Below, piece by piece: positions 1 to 11,369 of a stretch of 64,000 nucleotides of DNA. Source of the stretch: Meconema thalassinum. Lineage: Eukaryota; Arthropoda; Insecta; Orthoptera; Tettigoniidae. The stretch lies in the NCBI GenBank assembly GCA_946902985.2, contig OX336391.1, forward strand, positions 144,401,074 to 144,465,073. Direction: 5' to 3'. Each line of letters opens with the position of its first letter. Position 1 is the first letter of the stretch. Position numbers and translations under genes: made by a program. The notes beneath the pieces were generated by a model, which was given only the letters and a program-made list of their open reading frames with translations, searched no databases and was not told the DNA's origin.

Positions 1-36
1 AAAATAGGAGGCCGTGGAAGTCTTCACAGGTGCGAT

Positions 37-190
37 GCTATCCTTACCTAATTGGTCACACAACTGTTTCTTGAGCTCTGATTGGTGGGAGAAACTGTAT
101 CTTAATAAAAACTTGTAATATAATGAGCCTCATTATAGTACAGTTTTCTGAATATCATATTTACATTTCGCCATGGTCGAACATAAAATA
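37..190. repeat. Partial copy of a dispersed repeat (arm seen again at 50889-51028)
   Basis: This stretch aligns base for base, with scattered differences, to 50889-51028: both carry the same 'aattggtca' and 'gattggtgggagaaactgt' blocks and both end in 'gtcgaacataa'. In the second copy that end is the inverted complement of 'ttatgttcgac' at 50308-50319, so it looks like one terminus of a roughly 0.7-kb element with short terminal inverted repeats. Only one side lies inside this window here. No coding potential is seen. Confidence 0.6.
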
Positions 191-600
191 ATTTGGTTTA
201 TTATGATAGTTAACGTATGCCTCGAATAACAATATAATTAATTATCAACAATTTAAAACAATATATCCCATTACAAAAATCAATTTATTGTGATTGTGGC
301 CCTCCAACCCTCCCCCTCGGGTCCTTGTAGGGTTAACGGTGTTTTGCATATACCTTTGGTAACCGAAGGGTTGAAATGTATGTTGGGCTAGTCGTTGGGA
401 TACTTGTCTTCCACTTGGCAGTCACCTGCTCCACAGAATCCACTTCCTTCACTTTCATCGGTGTTTCTTCTCGGAGAAAGTGTGGTACAGAAAATAATGA
501 CAATAGTTCCACCAATGGTATTAAGGGGAAAGAAATAGGGTCGAGGTGTATGAAACCCGAGTTCTCAGTTGCGATCTACAGTATACTGCAAGAACGCATT
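191..600. other. Unassigned stretch without a supported gene
   Basis: Short ORFs occur on both strands (for example 376-603) but none shows a recognisable domain, and the two strands are equally open, as expected by chance. The right part may belong to the decayed LINE that is recognisable from about 615 onward. I see no RNA gene or clear regulatory site. Confidence 0.4.
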
Positions 601-604
601 TAGT

Positions 605-1110
605 GTAGTCACAAAACTCTTCCTACATCGCTCAGTATTTAGACCGAACTTGCTTTATGGAAGTGAGAGCTGGGTAGATTCAGGATATCTGATACATAAG
701 CTAGAGGTAACTGATATGAGGGTAACATGAATGAGTGCTGGGACAAATAGATGGCAGCAATGGTAGGAGGGTACTCATAATTAAGAAATAAAGCCTAAGT
801 TAGAAATTAACTCGCTAGTATAAGCTGTTCGTATGAGCTGACTCAGATAGCGGGGTTATGTGATTAAAATGGAGAAGGGGAGATTACCTAAGATATTGAT
901 GAGTTCTGCTGTAGAGGGTAAGTGAAGCAGAGATGACCTAGGAGACGGTAGTCAGATTCAGTGATGGACGATCTGAAAGTGAGAGATGTAGAAGCAGAGG
1001 GGGCCGCAGTGCTAACTGCTAATAGGGCATCATGGAGGCGACTTGTTTGCAAACAGAGGCTTGCAAACTAGACTGGATGCTGAAAGGCAAAACAGTCTCA
1101 AACGAAAATA
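605..1110 (+). mobile_element. Decayed 3' end of a non-LTR retrotransposon (LINE)
   Basis: Translation in broken frames gives the C-terminal region typical of insect non-LTR reverse transcriptases: 'LLYGSESWV' near 648-674, then 'LEVTDMR', 'MEKGRLPKIL' and finally 'ASWRRLVCKQRLAN' ending in a stop near 1068. Several stops and frameshifts interrupt it. The last 150 bases are closely repeated at 60540-60690, where the same end 'SWRQLVRKQRLAD' is followed by the same untranslated tail, so this is a shared LINE 3' end rather than a host exon. A Tc1-like transposon starts about 50 bp downstream. Confidence 0.7.
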
Positions 1111-1157
1111 TATGTAAGTTATGTAAGTTCCACGAAGCCAGCTTTAGTCAGGAAATA

Positions 1158-2622
1158 CACACATCAAAAAAAGTTTTGCATCACCTCGGTTCCAAGCGTT
1201 CCGGAACCTTTAAATACAAAGGGAATAGAGATCAACACAAACATCATTTCAGCTCGTTTTATTGCTCATGAGACCCACACATTGCATGTTGTACCATCAT
1301 ACAGCTAGACTTTCAGCATTTGTGGTCCAGATTGCAGTACACATCACTACCTCTAATACCCAGTAGCACGTCCTCTTGCATTGATGCATGCCTGTATTCG
1401 TCGTGGCATACTATCCACAAGTTCATCAAGACACTGTTGGTCCACATTGTCCCACTCCTCAACGACAATTCGGCGTAAATCTCTCAGAGTGGTTGGTGGG
1501 TCAAGACGTCCATAAACAGCCCTTTTCAACATATCCCAGGCATGTTCGATAGGGTTCATGTCTGGCGAACATGCTGGCCACTGTAGTCGAGCGATGTCGT
1601 TATCTTGAAGGAACGCATTCACAAGATGTGCACGATGAGGTCGAGAATTGTCGTCCATGAAGACAAATGCCTCTCCAATATTCTGCCGATATGGGTGCAC
1701 TATGGGTCGGAGGATGTCATTCAGGTATCGTAAAGCCGTTTCGGAGCCTTCCATGACCACCAGTGGCGTACGTCGGCTCCACATAATGCCACCCCAAAAC
1801 ATCAGGGAACCACCACCTTGCTGCACTCGCTGGACAGTGTGTCTAAGACGTTCAGCCTGACCAGGGTGCCTCCAAACACGTCTCCGACGATTGTCTGGTT
1901 GAAGGCATATGCGACACTCATCGGTGAAGAGAACGTGATGCCAATTCTGTGGGGTCCATTCAGCATGTTGTTGGGCCCATCTGTACCGCGCTGCATGGTG
2001 TCGGGGTTACAAAGCTGGACCTCGCCATGGACGTCGGGAGTGAAGTTGCGCATCATGCAGCCTATTGCGCACAGTTTGAGTTGAAACACGACGTCCTGTG
2101 GCTGAACGAAACGCATTATTCAACATGGTGGCATTGCTGTCAGGGTTCCTCCGAGCGGCAATCCGTAAGTAGCGGTCATCCACTACAGTAGTAGCCCTTG
2201 GGCGGCCTGAGCGAGGCCTGTCATCGACAGTTCCTGTATCTCTGTACCTCCTCCATGTCCGAACAACATCGCTTTGGTTCACTCTGAGACGCCTGGAAAC
2301 TTCCCTTGTTGAGAGCCCTTCTTGACACAAAGTAACAATGCGGACGCGATCGAACTGCGGTATTGACCTTCTAGGCATGGTAGAACTACAGACAACATGA
2401 GCAGCGTACCTTCGTCCTGGTGGAATGACTGGAACTGATCGGCTGTCGTACCCCCTCCGTCTAATAGGCCCTGCTCATGCATGGTTGTTTACATCTTTGA
2501 GCAGTTTTAGTGACATCTATGAACAGTCAAAGGGACTGTATCTTTGATACAATATACACAGTCAACGTCTATATGCCGGAGATCTGGGAACCGAGGTGAT
2601 GCAAAACTTTTTTTGATGTGTG
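1158..2622 (-). mobile_element. Tc1-like DNA transposon, complete with perfect terminal inverted repeats
   Basis: The ends at 1158-1193 and 2587-2622 are perfect 36-bp inverted repeats ('cacacatcaaaaaaagtttt' at the outside, 'cacctcggttcc' inside). Each end is flanked by the dinucleotide TA (1156-1157 and 2623-2624), the target duplication of the Tc1/mariner superfamily. Inside is one transposase gene reading leftward (1353-2378). Identical TIRs and a single coding lesion indicate a recent insertion. It landed in sequence just downstream of a LINE 3' tail. Confidence 0.95.
1353..2378 (-). pseudogene. Tc1-family DD34E transposase, one nonsense codon
   Basis: A single reading frame of 342 codons from the ATG at 2378 to the stop at 1353 encodes a cut-and-paste transposase. 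The N-terminus (residues 1-120) is a paired-type helix-turn-helix region ('MPRRSIPQFDRVRIV', 'GLSTREVSRRLRV') followed by a GRPR-like linker ('RSGRPRATT') for TIR binding. The catalytic core has all three acidic residues: D in 'LFTDEC', D in 'FMDDN' and E in 'NPIEHAWD', with 34 residues between the last two, i.e. DD34E. One in-frame TAA at 2007-2009 (codon 124) splits the DNA-binding part from the catalytic part; the rest is open. It is probably inactive, although a single substitution separates it from an open frame. Confidence 0.93.
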
Positions 2623-2756
2623 TAGATATATCAGGATATGTGCTTGCACTCTATTGTTGAAAATTAGCTACGGATGAACAAGGTTACTTGTGATAAGAAA
2701 GCCTCCTCGTGAATAAGCCACTATATCAAATTGTAATTTCATTATCGTTCTGTACA

Positions 2757-4174
2757 TTTTTAGCCTACTTTTCACATTTTGCAAAAATGAGGAAAAAGTA
2801 GACTTATGAGATCGGGCAAATGTGTGTCTGTCTGTCTGTCTGTCTGTCCTTCTGTCTGTCTGGCTGTGTGTGTGTCCCCCCCCCCCTATCAACTCCTAAA
2901 CGGCTGCAGCAATCGAAACAAAATTTGGTAGGAGTAAAGATCTATACCTGAATACCTCACGGCCATATTTGAAAATGATGTCAGTGCTACCAACTGCTAA
3001 AAAATCGCAATTGAAATTTGAGCTCCATGTTGGATATCTTGGAAAGTATGAATGGGAGCTATTTCAAAATTGGCACACGTACAGATCATAATATTTCAGT
3101 TTAATTTCCAGGAGGCTAAACATGGCAGTGTTGCCAAAATGATTATAAGCCTCCTGATAGGTCCAATTTTTAAATGCATATAACTTCTATACTATCAATT
3201 GGAATTCAACCAAATTTCGTATGTTGTATGTGTACATAACCAGATATGACTGAGCGTATTCTTCAGACCTGCCAGGGCTGCCAACTGTTAATAAATGCTC
3301 CTAATTTATTTTATCCAAATACCAATATATCGGAAAGTATGCAAGCCGACAGCTTTAAACTATGCACACATATAGTACCTGACATTCTATATTAATTTGG
3401 AGTAACTTATATACGTCAGTGCTACCAACATGATTCTAAGCCTGCCGACAGGTCCAACTTTAAATACATGTAACTTCCATACTATCATTTGGATTTCAAC
3501 CAAATTTCGTATGTGCTATTTGTACCATAACAGATATGACTATGCGTATTCTAAGGAGCAACCAGGGCTGCCAACTGTTAATATGTGCTGTCCCTATTTT
3601 TGTTACCCTAATATCAATATATCAGAAAGTATGCAAGCCAATAGCTCTAAACTTTGCACACGTATAGTACCTGGCATTCTAGACGAATTTGGAGTAACTA
3701 ATATACGTCAGTGCTGCCAACATGATTCTAAGCCTGCTGATAGGTCCAATTTTAAAATGCATGTAACTTCTATACTAACTAATGGATTTCATTCAAAATT
3801 GGCACAACAATAGATCATATTATTTCAGATTATTTCTGACCAATACATGCATGACATTGTTGCCAACATGATTTTACGCGCGCTGTTAGATCCAATGTTT
3901 AACTGCATGTAACGTCCATGCTATCCAGTGGACTTCAACCAAATTTTGTATTTAGTACCGTAAGAGACGGAACTAAGAATATATTCAGTCATCAGGGCTG
4001 CCAACTGTAGTGCTCTATTAGGATACATTATGCCAGGTATACAGTATTTCGAACTAATTGGAAATTTCGATTTTAGCAACTTAATTTCGTCATTATTCTA
4101 GATAGGTTCATATTCTGTAGAATAATCATTGGCATGAAAAGTAGGCTGTATAGTTCTTAACGGAACTTCTTGTT
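2757..4174 (+). repeat. Family A dispersed non-coding repeat, copy 1
   Basis: It begins 'TTTTTAGCCTACTTTTCAC' and ends with a hairpin-forming 'AGTTCTTAACGGAACT' followed by 'TCTTGTT'. The inner ends 'AGCCTACTTTTC' and 'GAAAAGTAGGCT' are inverted complements (subterminal inverted repeats). A (CTGT)n microsatellite lies just inside the left end (2828-2862), followed by CT/GT-rich and C-rich sequence. The body consists of imperfect repeats of about 290 bp, seen as 'aggtccaa...taacttc...ggatttcaacc' blocks near 3160, 3448, 3740 and 3886. A nearly identical copy lies inverted at 19061-20479. The open frame at 3430-3813 and its counterpart at 19421-19804 reflect copy identity, not a gene. Confidence 0.85.
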
Positions 4175-4839
4175 TTGATTGAATTAGAGGAACTCTTTTA
4201 CTTTGCTTCAGTGTAATAGAGTGTGCACCTTATAGAAGGTAACAGTTTTAACAAGTTTTAAATCCTTTTGAAATATACAATTGTAAAATGACAGTATTCC
4301 CTTCGGCAGCGTGGTTTTGGACTGAAGCACGTTCTAGATGATAAATGTTCTGGTCGGAATGCAATGGGAATTTAAAAGAGAATTTAAAGCGTGTAATGTG
4401 TCAAGCAAGCCAGTGTTTTTGTCGATACTCATAAGCTGGACAGTTGCGGTTGAATGGTCTTTTGTAAAGTGTAGCTGCCGGCAAAATTTGAAAACATTCC
4501 CCGCGTATTCGGTCACATATCGTACTAAATCGTATCGATGTTTGAAAAGCATATTTGTCCTCCATCTCGCGTTGATTCATATACTAATGCCGCTCCCAGC
4601 ACGGAAATTTTAGACAAGACAGATTATCATTTTAATATTTTGTGAGCTTTGGAGAGTATCGCACGTATCGCGCCAAGAACGCAGGAAGTCACCTGACTAC
4701 AGCATATTCATATAATAATTATTGTGAATCGAGTTATTCCAGAAATTTAACCACATCGATATATCCAGACAAAAATTGATTCCCGCGTTGTCTTGGATAC
4801 AACATTCATGGCACTGCGAGGCTGGAAATAATACGTTTA
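4175..4839. other. Spacer without recognisable feature
   Basis: About 660 bp lie between the family A and family B repeats. Overlapping short ORFs on both strands (4334-4613) have no recognisable motif. I see no RNA gene, TIR or tandem repeat. Confidence 0.4.
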
Positions 4840-6376
4840 ACAAGTAGTTCCGTGAAGAACTATACAGCCTATTTTCATATATCCTACTTATATTAACTGC
4901 CATTATAATCATACAAAATTTCAGTTTGAATGCTGCAATAGATTCGTAGATATTGAGTACCGACTAAATATTTCGGATGGTCGCCATGTTGGATTTTATA
5001 TATGTAGGTCCTAGAGTTATGTAATGTTACATCAAGATTATTGTGTACGTGTAGCATTCAAACTTCAATCGCATGATTAGGACACAAGAAGTAACAAGGA
5101 GATTTTAACATTTTGCACAGCTGCCATCTTGTGGTTATGGAAACAATTGATATAAATTAGATGCCATTGTATTAACATTCGTAAAGGATTTACTGTACCA
5201 AGTTTCACTGCACTCGGATGGTTAAATTGCGAGAAACGTCCATCTGAATATTTGTAATTCGCGTCGCCGCCATGATGGATTTGTGATCACCAGGTTATTT
5301 AAAGTCCTATAGGTGAACTTAAGTTCATAGCCCCTACGAACAGTAAAAAATTCAGTTTGATTGCTATAATAGATTCGTAGATATTCAGAGTCGTCTGAAT
5401 ATTTCGGATGGTCGCCATGTTGGATTGTTAAATGTATAGGCCATAGAGCCATGTACCATTAAAGGAAAATTATGGCTTAGGTTCATTATTCAAACTTTCA
5501 CTTCGATTGCCTGATTTCGACACAAGAAATAGAAACTTAATTTTTAAATTCGCACAGCCGCCATCTTGAGGGTATGTAAACAATTGAACTAAATTAGATA
5601 CCAGTGCATTACAATGTGTATAAACATTTCCTGTACCAGATTTCATTGCATTTGGAACATTAAATCGCGAGAAAGGTCTATTTAAAATTTTCAAATTTGC
5701 TTGGTCGCCATGTTCGTTTTGTAGTTAACCGGTTTTTGAAAGTCTTATAGATGAACTTCCAGCAGTGCCGTTTATCTCCGTACAAAATTTCATGGTGATA
5801 CAGCTAATAGTTTCAGAGATATAGAATGCCGGTGAAATATTTCGCACATCCGCCATCTTGTGGTTATGTAAACAATTGAACCAAGATAGATGTCGGTGCA
5901 TTACAATGTGTATAAACATATACTGTACCAAGTTTTATTGCGTTTGGTTGGTTAAATCGCGAGAAACGTCTATTTAAATGTCGCAAATTCGCTTGGCCGC
6001 CATGTTGGTTTTGTAGTTACCAGTTTTTCAAAAGTTACATAGGTGAACTTCCAGTAGTTCCCTTTATCAATGTAATAAATTCCAGGGTGATGTCTGTAAT
6101 AGTTTCGGAGTTATTGAATGCTGGTGAAATATTTTGCACAGCCGCCATGTTGGATTGGTGAGACGTAACAAAATTTGAAGGGCACGGTCGAGGTCGCCCG
6201 GAATAGTGCTATGAACTTACCGAGTTTCATTGAAATCACTCAAGCCGTTTAGAATTTATTAGGGGAGGACACACACACACACACCTTACACACACACAGA
6301 CACACACACACACACGCACACGGACAAAAGGTGATCTCATAAGCCTATTATTTCAAAATTGAAAATAGGCTAAAAA
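4840..6376 (-). repeat. Family B dispersed non-coding repeat, copy 1
   Basis: The left end carries the hairpin 'AGTTCCGTGAAGAACT' (stem AGTTC/GAACT) and 'CAGCCTATTTTC'. The right end carries a CA-rich microsatellite (6268-6320), 'GGTGATCTCATAAGCCTA' and 'GAAAATAGGCTAAAAA'. These termini match those of family A in reverse orientation, so A and B share ends but have different bodies. The body has repeated modules with 'gccgccatcttg', 'gtaaacaattgaac' and 'gagaaacgtc' blocks near 5100-5240, 5560-5680 and 5850-5970. No protein is encoded. A second copy in the same orientation is at 60699-61896. Confidence 0.82.
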
Positions 6377-6463
6377 TATATAAAAGCGGACCGATACATT
6401 TGACCGTGACAGGTTTAACAGAAGCTCCCTCGGCCGATTTATCGGTCCCCTGGCACTATAAGG

Positions 6464-6632
6464 AAGGAGAAGGAAGGAAGATTGTAGTTTAACGTGACCC
6501 TCCTTTTTACGTGGAATCCGAACCACACGACATGGCATTTCACTTCAAAAATCTCACATGCATTGACCAGGAATCGAACGCGGTCCGTCTTGGTGATAAG
6601 CAGACAACTGGACTGCTGAGCCACTACACCCC
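6464..6632 (-). mobile_element. tRNA-derived SINE, family 1, copy 1
   Basis: On the minus strand it reads 'GTAGTGGCTCAGCAGTCCA' (A-box-like) and 'GTTCGATTCCTGGTCAATG' (B-box-like), then the family-specific body ending in 'aatcttcc'. The insertion is flanked by a 14-bp target-site duplication 'ctggcactataagg' at 6450-6463 and 6633-6646. Three more copies are at 50375, 51783 and 57227. It is transcribed by RNA polymerase III if active and depends on a LINE for mobility. Confidence 0.9.
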
Positions 6633-6758
6633 CTGGCACTATAAGGGAATGAATGATAAATCTTATTGTCATTATCACCATGACCATCGGCTTAGTGTAT
6701 TTCCTGTATGTTCGTTTATGTTTGTACAGGGACATAGTACCTGCATACAGTAAACCTG

Positions 6759-6819
6759 GGCCGATAACCTAGATGTTAGGCCCCTTAAAACAACAATTAT
6801 CATCATCATCATCATCATC
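6759..6819 (+). mobile_element. Very short 5'-truncated retroposon tail ending in (ATC)n
   Basis: This 61-bp insertion ('ggccgataacctagatgtt' ... (ATC)n) is flanked by a perfect 12-bp duplication 'acagtaaacctg' at 6747-6758 and 6820-6831. The same sequence forms the 3' end of the larger CT-rich unit at 47225-47962. It is therefore a dead-on-arrival copy of a non-LTR element whose 3' end is an ATC microsatellite. Confidence 0.85.
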
Positions 6820-6831
6820 ACAGTAAACCTG

Positions 6832-7730
6832 CCTACAAAGGACCTTTTATTAATCGGAAACTTGTCTCAAACGGAAATATTTGACGGTCCCGTGCATTTA
6901 GGAGTGATAAACGTGTTAAATTCCCTTCATTACACGTAAACTGTGTTACGCGGTCAACGTAAATTAACGAAATATATTATTAACGGAAAATTTAAGTCCA
7001 GGAATGTAGTGTTCAGAAAATTTTGAGGCACCCTGTGAATGTCTACCTTGTCTGCTGTAACAGTTGATTGTGTAACTAACAAGGAATGTGCAAATATGTC
7101 TTCCTTCTTTTATTCTTCATCATACATGTCAATGTGTACGTCTAATTGCCTGTTTCCTGTTCCCCAAGCCTTCCTCAATGCTCGCTTCAATGAGCTGTCA
7201 ATCAAAAAATACCTGTCCTTGTCTCGGCCCTTGCCAATCAGCTTAGAATTCAGCTTTTAACTGGAAATTTCTAAACTTACAATACTGACATAGTTTGAAA
7301 GTAGTCATTGTGGCTTCGAAAGCAAGAGGTGTGCTTCGTGTTAAAACTAGACTAAAAGTATTACAGTTATGTAATACTTCGTAGCAGAAATATGTTAATA
7401 CAACATTCAATAAGGTGCGTACACCATTTTATTTTTTCTCGGTAGGCCTATGCCTATTATATTCATGCTCATGGTTTCATTATTTTAACATATAATCAAC
7501 GTTATAATTACCTTAATATCTGTTTGTTGTGGTCCATTAGAGTCATTTATACAATGTTTGGCTTAATTTCGCTTGTAATGATGTATGGATTAATAATAAT
7601 AATAATAAGAATAATGTTTAATACGGAGAATTGCCAAAGGAATTACAAAGTATAGACCCTACATGAATAATCGTTACTTAATCCAGTCAAGGACATAATT
7701 CTTTTCTGACAGTGAGAGATATGATATCGA
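6832..7730. other. Intergenic AT-rich stretch
   Basis: No supported gene. A short ORF (7039-7260) has no recognisable motif. A small (ATA)n run is at about 7592-7612. I see no inverted termini or tRNA-like boxes. Confidence 0.4.
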
Positions 7731-8030
7731 TCAAATCGCTGTTAACACAACAAGCACACACATTATAATCTGGTACATCTGGTAGTACTTATGATGAAAC
7801 CCGTGAATAGCAAAACGGGTCACCGAATGTCTCAATTCGTAACAACTATCTGTCCACTTTGTCGTTGTCATCTTATCAGTAGAGTACAATTCTTCCCATA
7901 TTTCTACTTTCTTCCTCTTCAGTTCGTCCAAGAGGCCTTCATAGCTCGCTGTGTAAGGCAGATGCATCTGAATCCGTAGATCTTCAATAAAGAAGTTTTC
8001 TCTTGTCATTTAATAATACAGGGTGAGCTA
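7731..8030 (-). mobile_element. C-terminal fragment of a LINE reverse transcriptase protein
   Basis: The open minus-strand frame has 'FFIEDLRIQMHLPYTASYEG', 'KWTDSCYELRH' and 'FAIHGFHHK'. I read this as the segment downstream of the RT 'thumb' in a group of insect LINEs, because a decayed relative at 12605-12905 joins 'FFIEDIKAQF' to an upstream 'YLKRILAV', and the plus-strand fragment at 39165-39330 shows 'FLKRVLCVSK'. Assignment to one lineage is inference. The frame ends in a hydrophobic run at a junction with unrelated sequence. A host exon is the alternative but less likely. Confidence 0.5.
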
Positions 8031-8159
8031 AAAGAATACGAACCGCTTGCGCGGTGTTTTGCCTTTCCGCGTCCGCGGCGCTCTTTGCCGTCAGCCGCTA
8101 TCATAGAAAGAAGCGCGGATGGTACCATACAACAGTTTTAAAACTATTTTTAAAAGCTT

Positions 8160-11100
8160 TACTTACCAACCTTTGTCCATACTTCTTCTTCTTCCTAGCA
8201 TTAATCCCTTGCGGGGTCTGCTACTTTGCTACATCTCCTCCACTTCTTTCGGTCGTTGACATCTTCTGGTGTTAGACCAACAGCGTGCATGTCAGCCCTG
8301 ATGTTGTCAGTCCACCGCTTTTGCAGGTCTTCCACGTGGTCTTGTTCCACCTGGGTTGGTGTGGAGTGCTCTTTTGGCAACTGAGTTGTTCTGTCTTCTC
8401 ATGACGTGACCGTACCAGCGTGGACGAGCCTCCCTCACCTTCTCGACAATTGGTGCAACACCAAATCTTCGCCGGATGTCTGTGTTCCTTGCGTGGTCAA
8501 ATCGGGTCAGCCCCATCGACCATCGGAGCATCTTCATTTCCATCGTATTCAAAATTTGCTCATGTTATTTGGTCAAGGGCGACATTCAGTCCCATAGATG
8601 GCTGCTGGGCGTACCACAGACTTATAGACCTTTGCCTTTAAATGCAGAGGCATCTTTTTTTTATCACAGAGAACTCCAGTGACTTGTCTCCACTTGAGCC
8701 AGGCTGCGTTTACCCTCATCCGAGTATCAGGAGTGGCGTCACAATTTTAAGTGACAATGGACCCTAAGTACTTAAAATGCATGGTCTTCTGCAGATTTTC
8801 TGTGCTGATACTGATGGTACCTCTAGTTTGGGGGCCACATTCCAGGTATTCTGTCTTCTGAATATTGAGGTGTAGTCCATTTTCAGCCAGTCTGTCGTTC
8901 CACGTTTGAACCCTGTGCTGGAGTTCAGGGCTTTTTTTTTTGGGCAAGTACCACATCATCCGCATAGAGAAGGGTCCAGGGATGTGAGGTCTGTATGTCC
9001 GCCGTTGCTGTATCCATGCAGAGGATGAATAACACTGGTGATAGAGCAGAAGCCTGATGAACACCCACAGTGATTTCAAAAGGTGGGGAGACTCCAGCTG
9101 GACTCCGAACTACACGAGTGGCATTGCGATACAGTAGTTGCACCCAGCTTACATATTCCTCAGGGACTCCATGGCAACGAAGAGCTCGCCAAATAAGATC
9201 ATGAGGGATACGGTCAAAATCTTTCTATAAATCAAGAAATGCCAGGTGTACACTCCGCTGCCTCTCTCTGTGCTTTTACATTAAAAGGAGTGTGGCATGG
9301 ACAGCATCGATGGTACTGCATCCCTTAACAAACCCACACTGTGACAATATTTCTGAGTCTACAATCAAGCACACGCTCAAATATTTTAAACGTATGGCAG
9401 AGGAGTCGAATAGGGCGATAAGTTGAGCAGTCACCCACATCACCTTTTCCCTTCCAGATTGGAACTGTTATGCTAGTTGTCCATGCATGGGGAAGTTGGT
9501 TCTCAGCAATGATCCGGTTAAAGAGTGTGGCAAGGAATTCTGAGGCAGGCCTTCCTAGAATTTTCCATATTTCCGTCGGTAAGTCATCTGGGCCAGTTGC
9601 TTTCCCACTCTTCATCTTGATAATGGCAAGCATTACTTCCTCGGATGTAATTGGAGGAACGGGTCCTAAGGTAGGATCAGGACTTGCAATTGATGGGTGT
9701 GGAAATTCTTCGTTGCAGATGCCAAAAAAGTAGTCTGCCCAACGGTGGAGGATAGATTGCTGTTCTCGTAGTAGCTTAGCGTTCGCATCCTTGATATGCA
9801 TGACATGTCCAATGTCCTGAGTTGAACGATTACGGGACTTAGCAAGATGATATACATTGTTTTCTCCTGATGGTGTGTCAAGCTGGTCGTACAGGTCTTG
9901 ATAATAATTGTCCTTTTGCAGCAGCTACTGCTATTTTTGCTGCTGATTTCAGGTTACGGTATTGCTGGAGGTCAGTATCAAGACGCGAGTTCCACCAAGT
10001 CTTGTAGGCCATCTTTTTCTCCCTGATAACTTGCTTGACTTCATCACTCCACCACCAGGTCTGTTTATCAATGTATTTTCGTCCGGGTATGGTTTTTCCC
10101 ACAGTTTCTTTCGCCACCTGATGTATCTGTTTCACAGCATCCCTCCACATGCCATCAACTGATTGATCAGACTTCACGGAGAAGTTTGCCAAGGCTGTGA
10201 CCAACTCATTGCGGTGGGCATTCAATCTCCACCACTTGATACGCTCAGGCCCAGTTTTAGGGTTTGTTTTGGGTCGCTTAACGTTTTTATGAATATCAAG
10301 GACAAGCAATCGGTGTTGAGGGGCAACGCTGTCATACGGAATCACTTTGGTATCTGTCACCAGCTTCATATCTTGTTGCCGAACTAGCCAGTAATCGATA
10401 TGAGTAGCATGTCCTCCACTGGTATAAATATCCAGATGTGTTAGCCTCTTTTTGAAATATGTGTTGGTCACAATCAAGTTATGAGCTTCTGCACAGTCAA
10501 GTATCCGACATCCGTCATCATTGTGCACACCAAGCCCATGTCCTCCATGGCATCGCATATATCCTTCACGCTGAGATCCAACATGTCCATTAAAGTCTTC
10601 TCCAAGAATAATGGACTCATCCTGGGGGATTGCTCGAAGGTGGGTGTCCAGACTGTTCCAGAATTCATCTTTCTCATCCTCTGTACATCCAGTTTGAGGC
10701 GCGTAGCAAGATATAATGTGGGCAGTGATTTCTGTTGAATCAATCTTGATAGACATAAGCCTATCTGACACCCTGTTGACATTGGTGACACTGTTGCGGT
10801 AGTTCTGGTCTACGATTATTGCCACACCGTTTCGTGCTGCGCTGGTACCATGATAGATGAATTTGTAGCCATCTCCAATTTCTTTCGCCTTTGAACCCCT
10901 CCACTTGGTCTCCTGGATGCAGGCAATGTTGTCACGCCTGTGTTTAAGCATTTCTGCTAGCTCACGATGTCGGCCAGTCAACGTTCCAATATTGAGGGTA
11001 GCGAATCTTAGTCTTAGTTGTTTTGGTTGAACTAACTTCTTTAACCTACCCCATTCATGAGTAGGTAACCCTCGCTCATTTCTCACGTCACTCGGGCGCA

Positions 11101-11225
11101 AGTGGCGCGCGTCGCTTTGGGGGAACGCCCTAGCATGTTCCGAATTTAGAAGAGACGTAGCCATTGATGCGACAGGAAATACCTCAACCGACGGGTCGCT
11201 TCGTTTGTCGTTGAGGGCATTTTAA
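8160..11225 (-). mobile_element. Near full-length RTE-like non-LTR retrotransposon
   Basis: This minus-strand LINE has an apurinic-type endonuclease followed by a reverse transcriptase in the order and length (about 990 codons) expected for RTE-type elements. Its stop codon (8201-8203) follows 'SKVADPARD', and the sequence then has a GAAGAA-rich 3' tail. The 5' limit, near 11225, is approximate. No target duplication was found. Confidence 0.8.
8201..11164 (-). pseudogene. Endonuclease/reverse transcriptase polyprotein, frameshifted
   Basis: The first 428 codons (11164-9878) are open and hold the endonuclease, with 'RFATLNIGTLTGR', 'CIQETKW', 'LGEDFNGHVG' and 'THIDYWLV' (the last normally D/H-containing catalytic block). 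After a frameshift near 9890, the RT starts with 'KSGKATGPDDLPTEIWK' (9325-9801), continues with 'FDRIPHDLIWRAL' and 'GVHQASALSPVLF', and has the catalytic 'LLYADDVVLA' near 8945-8975. The C-terminal part (8307-8552) has 'MKMLRWSMGLTR' and 'PRWYGHVMRRQ'. Several frame breaks (near 9890, 9325, 8940, 8750 and 8560) make it non-functional. Near-complete length but multiple lesions suggest moderate age. Confidence 0.85.
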
Positions 11226-11369
11226 CGCTACTGCCAGCATTAATTATTTAATGAAAGCGCACAATGTGCATACTTACATATAAATTATTCTTGTCCTAGT
11301 CTAATTATTGAGATTGCCCTTTTCTTTGTGACATTTTGAGCACAGTTTGCACACGCAGTCTTCTTCCGG

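Noticed and set aside
3430..3813. 127-codon ORF conserved at 19421-19804 on the other strand
   Set aside because: The conservation extends equally over 1.4 kb of non-coding repeat, with tandem modules and microsatellites, so the ORF is a by-product of repeat identity and not a gene.
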